NCBI RefSeq assembly: GCF_020010925.1
Contig: NZ_JAGJBZ010000001.1
Coordinates: 1,364,001 to 1,428,000 of the forward strand
Origin: Streptomyces griseiscabiei
GTDB lineage: Bacteria > Actinomycetota > Actinomycetes > Streptomycetales > Streptomycetaceae
Length of the DNA stretch: 64,000 nt
Direction: 5' to 3'
Part shown: piece by piece, positions 7,913 to 18,068 of the stretch
How positions within the stretch are numbered: position 1 is the first letter of the stretch
Layout: every line of letters begins with the position of its first letter
The notes under the pieces: model-generated
The model's database searches: none
Told to the model about the DNA's origin: nothing
Seen by the model: the letters and a program-made list of their open reading frames with translations, nothing else
Made by a program: the position numbers and the translations under genes

Positions 7913-8908
7913 TCACGCGTCAAGGGCCCGCCGGATGAACTCCTCACGGGTCGCGTTGGAGGCACGCGACACAGCCGCGTCACCCACCGACATGTCGAAC
8001 CCGTGGAAACCTCCGCCCCACATGTGGAGATCGACGCTCACGCCCGCCTCGGACAGGCGGCCGGCGTAGCTCAGGATCTCGTCGCGGAACCCCTCGGCCG
8101 AGCCGGTGTCGATGTAGGTGCGGGGCAGCCGGCTGAGGTCCTCGGCGCGGGCCGGCGCGGCGTACGGCGACACGTCCGGGCTGCCGCGCCGCTCGCCCAG
8201 TACGGAGGTCCACGCGTACAGGTTGCTGTGGCGGTCCCATACGCCTTCGCGGTCCACCATGCGACTGCTGTGCGTCTGGAAGCGGTCGTCGAGCATGGGG
8301 CAGATCAGAATCTGGTGGCTGAGCCTGGGGAAGGCGCGGTCGCGGGCGAGCAGCGCGGTCCCCGCCGCGAGGCCGCCGCCGCCACTGACTCCGGTGATCA
8401 TGATCCGTTCGGGATCGATGCCGAGTTCGGCCGCGTTCTTCGCCGTCCACACCAGCCCCGCGTAGCAGTCCTCGACCGGTGCCGGGTCTGGGTGATCCGG
8501 CGCCAGCCGGTATTCGACCGACACGACGACCGCACTCCCGTCGATCACATGGGGGAGGAGATGACTCACGTGGTCCCGGCGGCCTCCCATGATCATTCCG
8601 CCGCCGTGGAGGCTGAGGATGCCTCCCTTGGGGCCTCGGTCCTCGGCGGGGCTGAGAATCAGCACGGTGATGTCCGGCTCGCCTTCCGGCCCGGCTACCT
8701 TGCGTTCCTCCACCCGCACCCTTCCGCCCACCGTCAGAGCCTCTGAATCCAACCCAGGCGAACCTGCAGCGATCTGCCGTCGGATCTCAAGCAGGGTCTC
8801 GTCCGTCAGTGCCGGGAAAAAAGCTCCCCGCGCTTCCTCGACGGGCGCGAGCTCCGGGTCCAACGAGGGCCGGGTGGTCAAGGCGCCAAAGGGGTCTGCC
8901 GCTGCCAT
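7913..8908 (-). CDS. Alpha/beta-hydrolase, hormone-sensitive-lipase (HSL) family esterase
   Basis: A 331-residue esterase/lipase. The oxyanion-hole motif is HGGG (LSLHGGGMIMGG). The nucleophile elbow reads GVSGGGG, where the family usually has GDSAGG. The terminal His is in GGGFHGFD, with an Asp candidate upstream. The start ATG at 8908 has AAGGAG upstream; longer readings run into non-homologous sequence. Its 5' end, including the ribosome-binding site, has been copied in broken form to 4455-4578. It lies 135 nt downstream of a quinone reductase in the same direction and may be read with it and the carboxylesterase. Confidence 0.88.
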   Translation of the reverse strand: MAAADPFGALTTRPSLDPELAPVEEARGAFFPALTDETLLEIRRQIAAGSPGLDSEALTVGGRVRVEERKVAGPEGEPDITVLILSPAEDRGPKGGILSLHGGGMIMGGRRDHVSHLLPHVIDGSAVVVSVEYRLAPDHPDPAPVEDCYAGLVWTAKNAAELGIDPERIMITGVSGGGGLAAGTALLARDRAFPRLSHQILICPMLDDRFQTHSSRMVDREGVWDRHSNLYAWTSVLGERRGSPDVSPYAAPARAEDLSRLPRTYIDTGSAEGFRDEILSYAGRLSEAGVSVDLHMWGGGFHGFDMSVGDAAVSRASNATREEFIRRALDA

Positions 8909-9043
8909 CTGTTCTCTCCTTCGGAAACGACGGGGAGCGGCGGCGCTCACCGCTGGGCTGAGGTACTCACTGCGCACAGTGCGTGGGTTTGAGCCGATGG
9001 ACTCGCTGTGCCCGATGACCTTGTCGCGTCCCACGATCCGTTT

Positions 9044-10066
9044 TCAGTCGTCGAGGACGACGACGTGCTTGCCCGGCGTGGCACCGGACTCGAGGTCGGC
9101 CTGGGCGTCACGGACCTGTTCCAGCCCGTGGTACGCCTTCGCGACCGGGACGTTGAGACGTCCGGCGGCGATGGCCTGGAGCTGGTGGGCGAAGACGTCT
9201 GCCGGGAGGTCGGCGGCCTCACCGCCGTAGGACGTCAGCCGTACCCCGCCCGGGATCATGAACGGGCTGAAGTCGGGGATCGTCCACTGGCCCGCCAGGG
9301 CTCCGGTGAAGCAGACCGTGCCGTGCCGGCGGACGGCGTTGAGGGTGTCGGGGAGGACCGAGCAGCCGACCAGTTCCAGGGCGGCGTCGACGCCGTCCGG
9401 GATCAGCTCGCGCACCTGGTCGGCGAGGGTGCCGTTGTCGACGAGGGGGTGGTCGACGCCCGCGGCCCGCAGTTCCCCTGACCTCGACTCGCTGCGGGTG
9501 GTGGACAGCACGGTGGCTCCGAGGTCCTTCGCGATCGTGGCCGCGCTCAGCCCGACCGTGGAGGTGCCGCCGCGAATCAGCAGCGTCTGCCCGGCCTTGA
9601 GGTCCAGACCCCGGGTCAGGGACCCGTAGGCGGTCTGGAACATCTCGGGCAGGGCGCCGACGACGTCCCACGTCAGGGTGGTCTCGAACGGGATGGCCTG
9701 TGCCGCGGGGACGGTCACGTACTGGGCGTACGCGCCGTCGTAGGCGCGGCCCATGCCGCCCATCATCGTGGCCACCTGCTGTCCCGGCCGCAGACCGCTG
9801 TCCTCGTCGGCCTCGTCGACCACGCCGACGCCCTCGATGCCGGGCACCCGCGGATAGGTGACCTCCGCGTCCGACTCACCCTTGCGGGTGGTGACCTCGG
9901 ATTCGTTGACGCCGAACGCCTTCACCTTGATCCGCACCCAGCCGGGCTTGCGGACGGGCACCGGGACGTCCTTGATCTCCAGTGCCTCCAGGCCGCCGGG
10001 CCGGGTGACGACGACGGCCCGCATCGTCGCCGGTGCGGCGTCGCCGGCTGCTGTCGGTTGACTCAT
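9044..10066 (-). CDS. NAD(P)H:quinone oxidoreductase-like MDR protein (zinc-free)
   Basis: A 340-residue medium-chain reductase. The GroES-like N-terminal half contains MRAVVVTRPGGLEALEIKDVP and PGIEGVGVVDE. The Rossmann half has a variant glycine motif in GGTSTVGLSAATIAK. The zinc-ligand Cys and His of alcohol dehydrogenases are absent, which fits quinone reductases. The ATG at 10066 has GGGAG and GAGG upstream. It is 55 nt downstream of the carboxylesterase on the same strand, so an esterase-reductase unit is likely. Confidence 0.87.
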   Translation of the reverse strand: MSQPTAAGDAAPATMRAVVVTRPGGLEALEIKDVPVPVRKPGWVRIKVKAFGVNESEVTTRKGESDAEVTYPRVPGIEGVGVVDEADEDSGLRPGQQVATMMGGMGRAYDGAYAQYVTVPAAQAIPFETTLTWDVVGALPEMFQTAYGSLTRGLDLKAGQTLLIRGGTSTVGLSAATIAKDLGATVLSTTRSESRSGELRAAGVDHPLVDNGTLADQVRELIPDGVDAALELVGCSVLPDTLNAVRRHGTVCFTGALAGQWTIPDFSPFMIPGGVRLTSYGGEAADLPADVFAHQLQAIAAGRLNVPVAKAYHGLEQVRDAQADLESGATPGKHVVVLDD

Positions 10067-10121
10067 GTCGAGTACCTCACTCCCTGTTGTCCCCTGCGTC
10101 GTCCGTATCGCCCGCCGGCTG

Positions 10122-11558
10122 TCAGGGGCGGTCGATGCCTTCCCACAGGTCGAGGACCTGCTGGTAGTGAGCGGTGCCCTCGAAGGGAGAGTTGCCGACG
10201 GTTTCCGAGGTGGGCTTGTCCGTGACGGCGGGCCACAGACGGGAGTGCTCACCGGTGGCGAAATCGAGGACGATGTCGCGAATACGGGTGTCACGCTCGG
10301 CCTGTTCTGCGCTGCGGCCCGGCTGTTCCTGACCGACCAGGGCGTACATCTCGGTGCCGTGCACGGCGGGCGCGCCCTCGCCGGGGCCGATCAGGAGGAG
10401 GTGGGCGTTGCCGCCGGCGGCGGCGTGGGCCAGGGCGCCGCGGGCGGCGGGGATCGCGAAGAGGTAGTCCGCCATGACCGTGGCGCGGACCTCGGCCGGG
10501 GTACGGCCGTCCCGGTCGTAGGCGTCGACGATCTTCTGCGCGCGGGAGCGGGAGATGCGCCACCCCGCGACCTCGTCGACGACGCGGTCGACGGTGCCCG
10601 GGTCGAACCGGTCCAGGTCGTTCGCCACCCACCAGCCCATGTCGTCGCTCGCCATGCTCAGCAGCACGTCGACATCGCGGTGCGCGCCCGAGGCGAGGAC
10701 ATCCATGGGGTGGGCGTGCACCACCGCGCCGGGCTGCCCGATGTCCAGGACGACGCCGGTGGCCTTGTTGTCCACCCCGCCACGGACTCCGAGGTCCGTC
10801 GGGAGGACCTTGCGCAGCGCGTCCCGCAGGGAGAGCGGGTCGAGGTCGAGCAGCTTCTCCGGGTTGTCCGCGACGCCGAGTTCGGTGACGAACCGGTGCC
10901 CGAGTTCCTCGGCCCACCAGGCCGGGATGGAGCGGGCGGGCCCTCCGGAGAACCCGGCCAGGCGCCGGTACAGGCCGTCGGCGGAAGAGGCGCCGAGCAG
11001 CCCGAAGGTGGAGTAGGCGCCGCCGCTGTGGCCGTAGACGGTGACGTTGTCGGGGTCGCCGCCGAAGTGGCCGATGTTCCGCTGGATCCAGGTGAGCGCG
11101 GCGATGATGTCCTGGAGGAAGAGGTTGCTGGCCTCGGCGAGCTTCCCGCCGTACTGCGAGAGCGAGAGCGGGCCCAGGGCGCCGAGCCGGTAGTTGATGG
11201 ACACGCCCACCACGCGCCCCGTCGCGGCGAGACCGGAGGCGTTCGAGGTGATCTGTGTGTTCGCGCCGTACTCGAATCCGCCGCCGTGGATGTACACGGT
11301 CACCGGGAGCGCTGTGTCGGCCGGTTGCTCGGGGGCCCACACGTTCAGGTTCAGGCAGTCCTCGCCCATCCCACTGTCCGCTTCGAGCCAGTCGCCGCTG
11401 TCCGGCTGGATCGAGACGACGCCCTTGCGGTCGTACGGGAGACTCGGATCGAAGTCCGCGACCACGGGGCGGCGATACCGCTCGGCGGTGGCGTAAGGGA
11501 TCCCCCACCAGGACCGCACCCCTGGTGCAGTCGGAGCCTTGGGCGCGGTCTCGGTCAT
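10122..11558 (-). CDS. Type-B carboxylesterase
   Basis: A 478-residue serine hydrolase. The family hallmarks are EDCLNLNVWAP (the EDCLxLNV motif), the oxyanion hole HGGGFEYG, the nucleophile elbow GHSGGA (Ser within VYGHSGGAYSTFGLL) and the His motif AVHGTEM near the C-terminus. There is no signal peptide, so it should be cytoplasmic. The N-terminus WWGIPYA matches the usual RGIPYA segment, supporting ATG 11558. The upstream region (11559-11993) contains gene debris rather than an obvious regulator. Confidence 0.9.
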   Translation of the reverse strand: MTETAPKAPTAPGVRSWWGIPYATAERYRRPVVADFDPSLPYDRKGVVSIQPDSGDWLEADSGMGEDCLNLNVWAPEQPADTALPVTVYIHGGGFEYGANTQITSNASGLAATGRVVGVSINYRLGALGPLSLSQYGGKLAEASNLFLQDIIAALTWIQRNIGHFGGDPDNVTVYGHSGGAYSTFGLLGASSADGLYRRLAGFSGGPARSIPAWWAEELGHRFVTELGVADNPEKLLDLDPLSLRDALRKVLPTDLGVRGGVDNKATGVVLDIGQPGAVVHAHPMDVLASGAHRDVDVLLSMASDDMGWWVANDLDRFDPGTVDRVVDEVAGWRISRSRAQKIVDAYDRDGRTPAEVRATVMADYLFAIPAARGALAHAAAGGNAHLLLIGPGEGAPAVHGTEMYALVGQEQPGRSAEQAERDTRIRDIVLDFATGEHSRLWPAVTDKPTSETVGNSPFEGTAHYQQVLDLWEGIDRP

Positions 11559-11993
11559 GGCGTGAGATTCCTTCCGGAGCGTTTCGGGTGTTTCGCGCGG
11601 CGTGGCGGCAGCTGATCGCTCGCGGTGGCGCTCTCCAAGCATTCCCTGGACTCCGGCAAATCGCCCGGCGGACAGCGGTCACCCGGTGGTCATCAGATGA
11701 CACTTCGGCCACAAGATCTCGGTGCGGGCCATGAACTCCCCCTACGTGGCCGACGGCCGGATCGCCGGCGAACGGCGCCAGCTCGACCTCCTCCCGGTGA
11801 AGCGGCAGATCGATGCCGTACCGGCGTTGTGAACCTCGCAATGCCGGGTGAGCCTTCTGCCGTGCGGGATAGCCGCTGCCGGAAAGGCTCCGTACGGCGC
11901 GGTGGCAGGGGACGAGGGCCCACACCGGAGCGCGGGCGCCGGCGCTGGTTCACCGCATGAGGTCGGTCTCTCCTTCTTGATCCGGCCACCGTC
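11559..11993. other. Gene-poor stretch with decayed coding fragments
   Basis: 435 bases without a convincing intact gene. On the plus strand 11734-11832 can be read as a short fragment with a stop (starting MNSPYVADGR). On the minus strand 11833-11949 reads ALVPCHRAVRS followed by GYPARQK. That resembles the PCHR active-site region of O6-methylguanine-DNA methyltransferases, but it is short and unsupported by the rest of the domain. The stretch ends in the MarR fragment. Recombination scars are the best explanation. Confidence 0.4.
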
Positions 11994-12221
11994 GTGATCG
12001 ACAAGCTGGAGAGCCTGCGGCTGATAGAACGCCGCCCCCACCCCACCGACCGCCGGGCCAAGCAGCTTGCCCTGACCCCGGAGGGCGTCGAGCTGCGGGA
12101 ACGGCTGCTGAAGGTCCTGGCCGAAGAACCCCTGTTCGCTGGCCTGACCCAGGACGAGCAGGACGCACTGGAGGGTCTGCTCAAGCGGGCCCTGTCCCGC
12201 AATGAAGCCCTCCAGGCCTGA
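11980..12221 (+). pseudogene. C-terminal half of a MarR-family regulator
   Basis: The reading begins ATVVIDKLESLRLIERRPHPTD and continues RRAKQLALTPEG, then a C-terminal helix (LTQDEQDALEGLLKRAL). This is the recognition helix, wing and dimerisation helix of a MarR protein. The first half (about 70 residues, including the N-terminal helices) is missing; upstream sequence is unrelated. An ATG-like GTG inside the fragment could allow a 75-residue product, but it would lack part of the HTH. The 3' end meets a truncated permease on the other strand, so both genes were probably cut by one rearrangement. Confidence 0.7.
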
Positions 12222-12315
12222 CGGCGTCCGTCAGTTGAGGCCCTTCCACCGCGGACATACCTCGACCCTGCTGCCGTCGCGGACAACGGACACGTTCAAG
12301 CCCTGTCCATAACGA

Positions 12316-12518
12316 GCGCTCCAACGGGCCGGTGAGCAGGGCCTCGTAGGCCGCGACCGGGTCCTTGCCGGTGGCGAGCATCACGAGGAAGCCGATGACG
12401 AGGGCGGCCAGGATCGTGGCCAGGGTCATGCTGAGGTCGACGGCGAGGCCCCGGCGCCGGGTGGCCCTGTACTCCCGGCGGTCCTCGCTCTCGATGAGCG
12501 TGGTCGGAGGGCTGGTGG

Positions 12519-12522
<4 letters not shown>
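12316..12522 (-). pseudogene. Truncated nucleoside ABC-transporter permease
   Basis: The first 68 or so codons look like a BmpB/PnrA-system permease: a basic N-terminus, one membrane segment (TLATILAALVIGFLVMLATG) and DPVAAYEALLTGPL, a typical start of this family. After residue 68 the frame runs into unrelated sequence up to a stop at 12181, so about 300 residues and most membrane helices are missing. The ATG overlaps the ATPase stop (ATGA, 12519-12522). Without a permease in this window the importer cannot work from this locus alone. Confidence 0.75.
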
Positions 12523-14123
<1,601 letters not shown>

Positions 14124-14162
14124 CTCAAGGCCGTTCGAGGTGGGGTCGAGAAGGGGCGGGGG

Positions 14163-15254
14163 TCAGAAGGCGCTGGGGACCGTGACGGACCCGGACTTCA
14201 CCTGGTCGGCCGCGTCCTGGAGTTCGGTGCGGATCTTCTCCGGCACCAGCTCGCGGAAGTGGTCGTCGTCCACATAGCCGACCGCGTCCTCGTCGAGTCC
14301 GACGCTCTGGACGGCGCCGTACTTCACCGCGTCCTTCTTGTCGTTCTCGGCGGCCTGGTACAGGGCGTTGCCGACGTTCTTGAGGATGGAGGTGACGACG
14401 GTGTTCTTCTGGGCGTTGTCGGTGAGCGTCTGGTACTGGTCGGAGTCGACGCCGAAGGTGTAGCGGCCGGCGCTCGCGGCCGATTCGAAGGTGCCGAGTC
14501 CGGAGAGCCCCGCGACCGGCCAGACGAGGGCCGCGCCCTGTCCGTACATCGCGGTGGAGATCTCCTTGCCCCTGGCGGGGTCGCCGAAGGGCTTGTCGCC
14601 GCCTACGTACTGCACGAGAACGTCGGAGTTCTTACCGCCGGCCGCCTTGAATCCGGCCTTGAATCCGACGACGAAGTCCTCGATCACGGGGATCTTCACA
14701 CCGCCGATCACGCCGACCTTGTTCAGGGATTCGGCTCCCTTGAGCGCCTTCTCGGCCACCAGCTTCTCGGCGAGGAATCCGGCCAGATATCCCCCCTCGT
14801 TCTGCTTGAAGGTCACCGAGTAGACGTTCTCGCACTTGTTGGAACAGCCGTTCTTTCCGCTGTAGTCGACGGCGGAGTCGAACACCCAGAACTTCTTGTC
14901 CGGATACTGCGGGGCGAGTTCACCGATGTAGTCGGTGACGTCGAAGGTGCCGGCCGCGAGGATGTCGTAGTCGTCGGCCGCCGCGGCGTCCTCGAAGCCC
15001 GGCTCCCACTTGGTGCGGTCCGAGCCCAGCTCGACGACCTTCAACTCGTAGCCGAGCTTGCCCTCGGCCCGCTTCAGGCCCTCGTAGGCGGAGTCGAAGA
15101 ACGACTTGTCGCCGAGTCCGCCGTTGACCACCAATTTGATCCGGGTCTTTCCGGAGGCGGCCGACCCGGAGTCACCGGAACCCGATCCCCCGCACGCGGT
15201 CAGTACCAGCATTCCCGCCACCGCGACGGCGGCGCCCGGTCCGTAACTTCTCAT
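14163..15254 (-). CDS. BMP-family (PnrA-like) nucleoside-binding lipoprotein
   Basis: A 363-residue substrate-binding lipoprotein. It has a basic start, a hydrophobic stretch and the lipobox LTAC (GMLVLTACGG), then a BMP domain (LGDKSFFDSAYEGLKRAE; NEGGYLAGFLA; GGVKIPVIEDFVVGFKAGFK). Such proteins capture purine nucleosides outside the membrane. Of three possible ATGs I prefer 15254 because AGGAGG sits 9 nt before it; ATG 15260 is only 3 nt from that site. A LacI-type palindrome lies 59 nt upstream of the start at 15314-15325. Confidence 0.9.
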   Translation of the reverse strand: MRSYGPGAAVAVAGMLVLTACGGSGSGDSGSAASGKTRIKLVVNGGLGDKSFFDSAYEGLKRAEGKLGYELKVVELGSDRTKWEPGFEDAAAADDYDILAAGTFDVTDYIGELAPQYPDKKFWVFDSAVDYSGKNGCSNKCENVYSVTFKQNEGGYLAGFLAEKLVAEKALKGAESLNKVGVIGGVKIPVIEDFVVGFKAGFKAAGGKNSDVLVQYVGGDKPFGDPARGKEISTAMYGQGAALVWPVAGLSGLGTFESAASAGRYTFGVDSDQYQTLTDNAQKNTVVTSILKNVGNALYQAAENDKKDAVKYGAVQSVGLDEDAVGYVDDDHFRELVPEKIRTELQDAADQVKSGSVTVPSAF

Positions 15255-15311
15255 CGTCATCGACCTCCTGATCATTTTCCCTGCTGATTCGCTGACAGCG
15301 ACAGTAAGAAG

Positions 15312-15327
15312 TGCAAAACGTTTTGGC
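15312..15327. promoter_or_regulatory. LacI-family operator before the nucleoside transporter
   Basis: Perfect 12-bp palindrome CAAAACGTTTTG with a central CG, typical of LacI-family sites, in the context TG-palindrome-GC. The same palindrome with near-identical flanks lies before the amidohydrolase gene (19451-19462). The LacI gene at 16959-18068 between them is the obvious candidate regulator. Confidence 0.85.
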
Positions 15328-15367
15328 TACGCCGACGGGTTTCTGTTTGATTTCTTCCGGGGGAAAT

Positions 15368-16114
15368 TCAGTCGTCGGCCAGCAGCGCCGTCGCGGCGAT
15401 GCGTACGGCCCGGTCGAAGCAGGTCTCCCGGTCGGCGGCCGACAGGGCCTCCCCGGTGCGCACATGGTCGGACACGGTGAGGACGGCGAGGGCCTCGCCG
15501 CCCTCGGCCTCGGCGACCGCGTACAGCCCCGCCGCCTCCATCTCGACCGCGAGGGTGCCCCGGCGTTCGAGGGCCTCGAAGAGGGCGGGCCGGTCGAGAT
15601 AGAAGTGGTCGCTGGAGAACACGGGGCCGATGTGCACGGGCGGCGCCCCGTCCGGCGACTCGCGTCCGGCGGCGTCCGCCGCGTCCGCTGCCGCGCGCAG
15701 CAGCCGGTAGGAGGGGGCGAGGGAGAGGGTCGCGCCGTCCACGAGGCGGCTGCCGATACCGGAGTCGGTGTGCGCGGCGGACGCGATGACGACGTCCCGG
15801 ACCCGGACCGTGGCGGGGAGCGCGCCCGCCGTGCCGACGCGGACGATCCGGCGGGCCCCGTAGTGCCGGAACAGTTCCGTCGCGTAGATCGACATCGAGG
15901 GGATGCCCATGCCGGAGGCGAGGACGGACATCGGGGTGCCCCGGTGGGTTCCGGTGTAGCCGAGGATGCCGCGTACGTCGGTGACGAGCCGGGCCCCTTC
16001 CAGAAACGTCTCGGCGATCCGGCGGGCGCGGCGCGGGTCGCCCGGCATCAGCACCAGCGGGGCGAGGTCGCCGGGTGCGGCGGAGATATGGGGAGTGCCC
16101 TGGGCGAGTGTCAC
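15368..16114 (-). CDS. deoD: DeoD-type purine-nucleoside phosphorylase
   Basis: A 248-residue phosphorylase that would split purine (deoxy)nucleosides with phosphate to base plus (deoxy)ribose-1-phosphate. DeoD signatures: VLMPGDPRRARRIAE near the N-terminus, GILGYTGTHRG, SGMGIPSMSIYATEL, VGTAGAL, VEMEAAGLY and the active-site Asp in TVSDH. The GTG start at 16114 overlaps the stop of the upstream gene (GTGA) and follows GGGGAGGAG. Its position between the transporter and a deaminase-like hydrolase supports purine salvage. Confidence 0.93.
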   Translation of the reverse strand: MTLAQGTPHISAAPGDLAPLVLMPGDPRRARRIAETFLEGARLVTDVRGILGYTGTHRGTPMSVLASGMGIPSMSIYATELFRHYGARRIVRVGTAGALPATVRVRDVVIASAAHTDSGIGSRLVDGATLSLAPSYRLLRAAADAADAAGRESPDGAPPVHIGPVFSSDHFYLDRPALFEALERRGTLAVEMEAAGLYAVAEAEGGEALAVLTVSDHVRTGEALSAADRETCFDRAVRIAATALLADD

Positions 16115-16860
16115 AGCTCCTCCCCGGCGAGCCAGCGCATCAGGCGGTCCCACAGCTTCGGGTAGCCGTCCCAGGCCAGGAAGGGGGGTGGCGCCCAGTG
16201 GGGTGCCACGTCGGAGGTGAAGGCGGCGGAGCGGCCCGTGCCGTGGTCGCCGACGGCGAGCAGTGGATGCCCGGCGCACTCCGCGAGCAGCTCGGCGTCC
16301 GGTCGTACGGTGACCTCGTTGAGGCCGAGCAGCGCGGGCCAGGTCCGGTCGAGGCCCGCGACCACCGGGTGCCGGCCGACGGCCTCGGGTACGGCGCCGG
16401 AGGGCAGTTCCACCCGGTCGTCGCGGTCGAGCAGGGTCACCGGCAGCGCGGCGGCCAGCGGTGTACGGCCCCAGCGGGCGCGGGCGTCGATACCGCTGAA
16501 GGTCAGATAGCCGCCGATCATCAGTACGCCTCCCCCGCGCTCGACGAAGTCCCGGACGAGTTCGGTGCGGTCGGGGGCGGGCTCGGAGCGGTTGAAGGTC
16601 TCCGGCGGCAGCTGGAAGCTGTTGGCCCCGACATCGCTGATGACCACGACGTCGTAGGCGTCGAAGCCGTCGGCGGTGTCCGGGACCCGGGTGGGTATCT
16701 CGTGGGCGGGCACGTACGTCACCTCGTGGCCGCGGGTGCGCAGCGCGTCGAGGAAGACGCCGCCGCCCTCGGTGTACTCGGCGGTGTGGAAGGCGTCGAA
16801 GCCCTTCTGGTGGACCGTGTACGTGAACCAGGACTCGCCGATGACGAGGATGCGGGGCAT
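16111..16860 (-). CDS. Class-I glutamine-amidotransferase-like protein (DUF1355 type)
   Basis: A 249-residue protein beginning PRILVIGESWFTYTVHQKGFD and containing VVISDVGANSF, ERGGGVLMIGGYLTFSG and GDHGTGRSAAFTSDVAPHW. This matches the putative glutamine-amidotransferase/ThuA-like fold. I do not see the GxCxG nucleophile elbow of true glutaminases, so catalysis is doubtful. It overlaps deoD by 4 nt and follows the LacI gene by 98 nt. The start ATG 16860 has AAAGGTGGT upstream. Its role in the nucleoside cluster is unknown. Confidence 0.8.
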   Translation of the reverse strand: MPRILVIGESWFTYTVHQKGFDAFHTAEYTEGGGVFLDALRTRGHEVTYVPAHEIPTRVPDTADGFDAYDVVVISDVGANSFQLPPETFNRSEPAPDRTELVRDFVERGGGVLMIGGYLTFSGIDARARWGRTPLAAALPVTLLDRDDRVELPSGAVPEAVGRHPVVAGLDRTWPALLGLNEVTVRPDAELLAECAGHPLLAVGDHGTGRSAAFTSDVAPHWAPPPFLAWDGYPKLWDRLMRWLAGEEL

Positions 16861-16958
16861 GGGTCAACCACCTTTCTTGTGGGGGCACTTGGCGGTGCCG
16901 GGGCACGGGGACATGGCCGCGCGGCGGCCGGGCGGGGAGAGAGGGAGCGAGGGAGGTG

Positions 16959-18068
16959 TCAGTGGGAGGCGGGCGGGGCCGTGCTCCCGCGCACCTTCAG
17001 TTCGACGGGGAGGGTGTGCCGGGAGGCGGGCGGGACCTCGCCCCGGGTGACGTACTGGAGGAGCTGCGCGGTGGCGGTGCGCCCGACGTCGTAGGCGGGC
17101 TGGTGGACGGTGGTGAGGGGCGGGTTGATCAGCGAGGCGGCGCGGATGTCGTCGAAGCCGACCACCGAGACGTCGTCGGGCACGGTGAGCCCGGCCTCGC
17201 GGAGCGCGGCGAGCGCGCCGAACGCCATCAGGTCGTTGGCCGCGAACACGGCCGTACGGTTCTCGAAGCGGCCCTGGTCGAGCAGTTCGGCGACCAGACG
17301 GTACCCGGACTCCTCCTTGAAGTCGCCGGTCCGCTCGACCACATCGCCGTGGAAGGCCTCGCGGAAGCCGTGCGCGCGGGCGGCGCCGCTGCGCAGGTCA
17401 CGGGGGCCGGTGAGCATCAGGGCCCGGCGGTGTCCGAGGGTCCGCAGGTGCTCACCGACCAGCCGGCCGCCCGCCTCGTGGTCGGCGCTGGCGATGAGCG
17501 CGCCGCTCAGCCCCTCGACCTCCTCGTCGGCGAGGGCGATCGGGAACTTGCCCATCAGCGCCTCCAGCCGCCGCCGGGAGGGCGGGGACCCGGAGGCGTA
17601 CACCATGCCGTCGATGAACCGGCTGCGGATCATGCCGAGGTAGCGGTCCTCGCGGTCGGCGTCGAACTCGGTGTTGCAGAGGATCAGGCCGTAGCCGAGG
17701 TCGTGGGCGGCGTCCTCGGCGCCCTTGGCCAGTTCGGCGAAGAAGGTGTTGGTGATGTCCGGGATCAGCAGCCCGATCACGGAGGTGGACCCGGCCTGGA
17801 GGCTGCGGGCCAGCGACGCGGGGACGTAGCCGAGCCGGTTGACGACACCGCGCACCCGGGCGGCGGTCTCCTCGTTGACGGGCCGGTTCCCGCTGAGCAC
17901 ATGGGAGACGGTGGTGGGGCTGACTCCGGCCGCCGCGGCCACGTCCTTGATGGAGGCGGCGCGGCGGACGGCGTGCCGGTCGTGGCCCAGTGGATCGCGG
18001 CCCGTTCTCAGCGGGTCGGGGCCCGGCCGGTCGGGGGCGGTGCCGGGGCCGTACAGGTCACGGGTCAT
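16959..18068 (-). CDS. LacI-family repressor of the nucleoside cluster
   Basis: 369 residues with the LacI HTH ([22 protein letters not shown], about 39-60), the hinge [11 protein letters not shown] and a periplasmic-binding-like sensor domain ending in [21 protein letters not shown]. The N-terminal 37 residues before the HTH are unusual in length; a start further in is possible but I see no better ATG. It overlaps the amidohydrolase stop by 11 nt, so the two are one transcript. Two CAAAACGTTTTG operators flank the gene set, consistent with local control by purine nucleoside or a product. Confidence 0.9.
   Translation of the reverse strand: MTRDLYGPGTAPDRPGPDPLRTGRDPLGHDRHAVRRAASIKDVAAAAGVSPTTVSHVLSGNRPVNEETAARVRGVVNRLGYVPASLARSLQAGSTSVIGLLIPDITNTFFAELAKGAEDAAHDLGYGLILCNTEFDADREDRYLGMIRSRFIDGMVYASGSPPSRRRLEALMGKFPIALADEEVEGLSGALIASADHEAGGRLVGEHLRTLGHRRALMLTGPRDLRSGAARAHGFREAFHGDVVERTGDFKEESGYRLVAELLDQGRFENRTAVFAANDLMAFGALAALREAGLTVPDDVSVVGFDDIRAASLINPPLTTVHQPAYDVGRTATAQLLQYVTRGEVPPASRHTLPVELKVRGSTAPPASH

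Noticed and set aside
11833-11949. Minus-strand reading with VPCHR, like the active site of O6-methylguanine-DNA methyltransferase
   Set aside because: Only about 35 residues with a partial match, bounded by a stop upstream, and no helix-turn-helix part. Mentioned as possible debris, not called as a gene.
16109-16130. TGTCACA inside the deoD start region
   Set aside because: No GTC at the right distance and it points the wrong way inside coding sequence.
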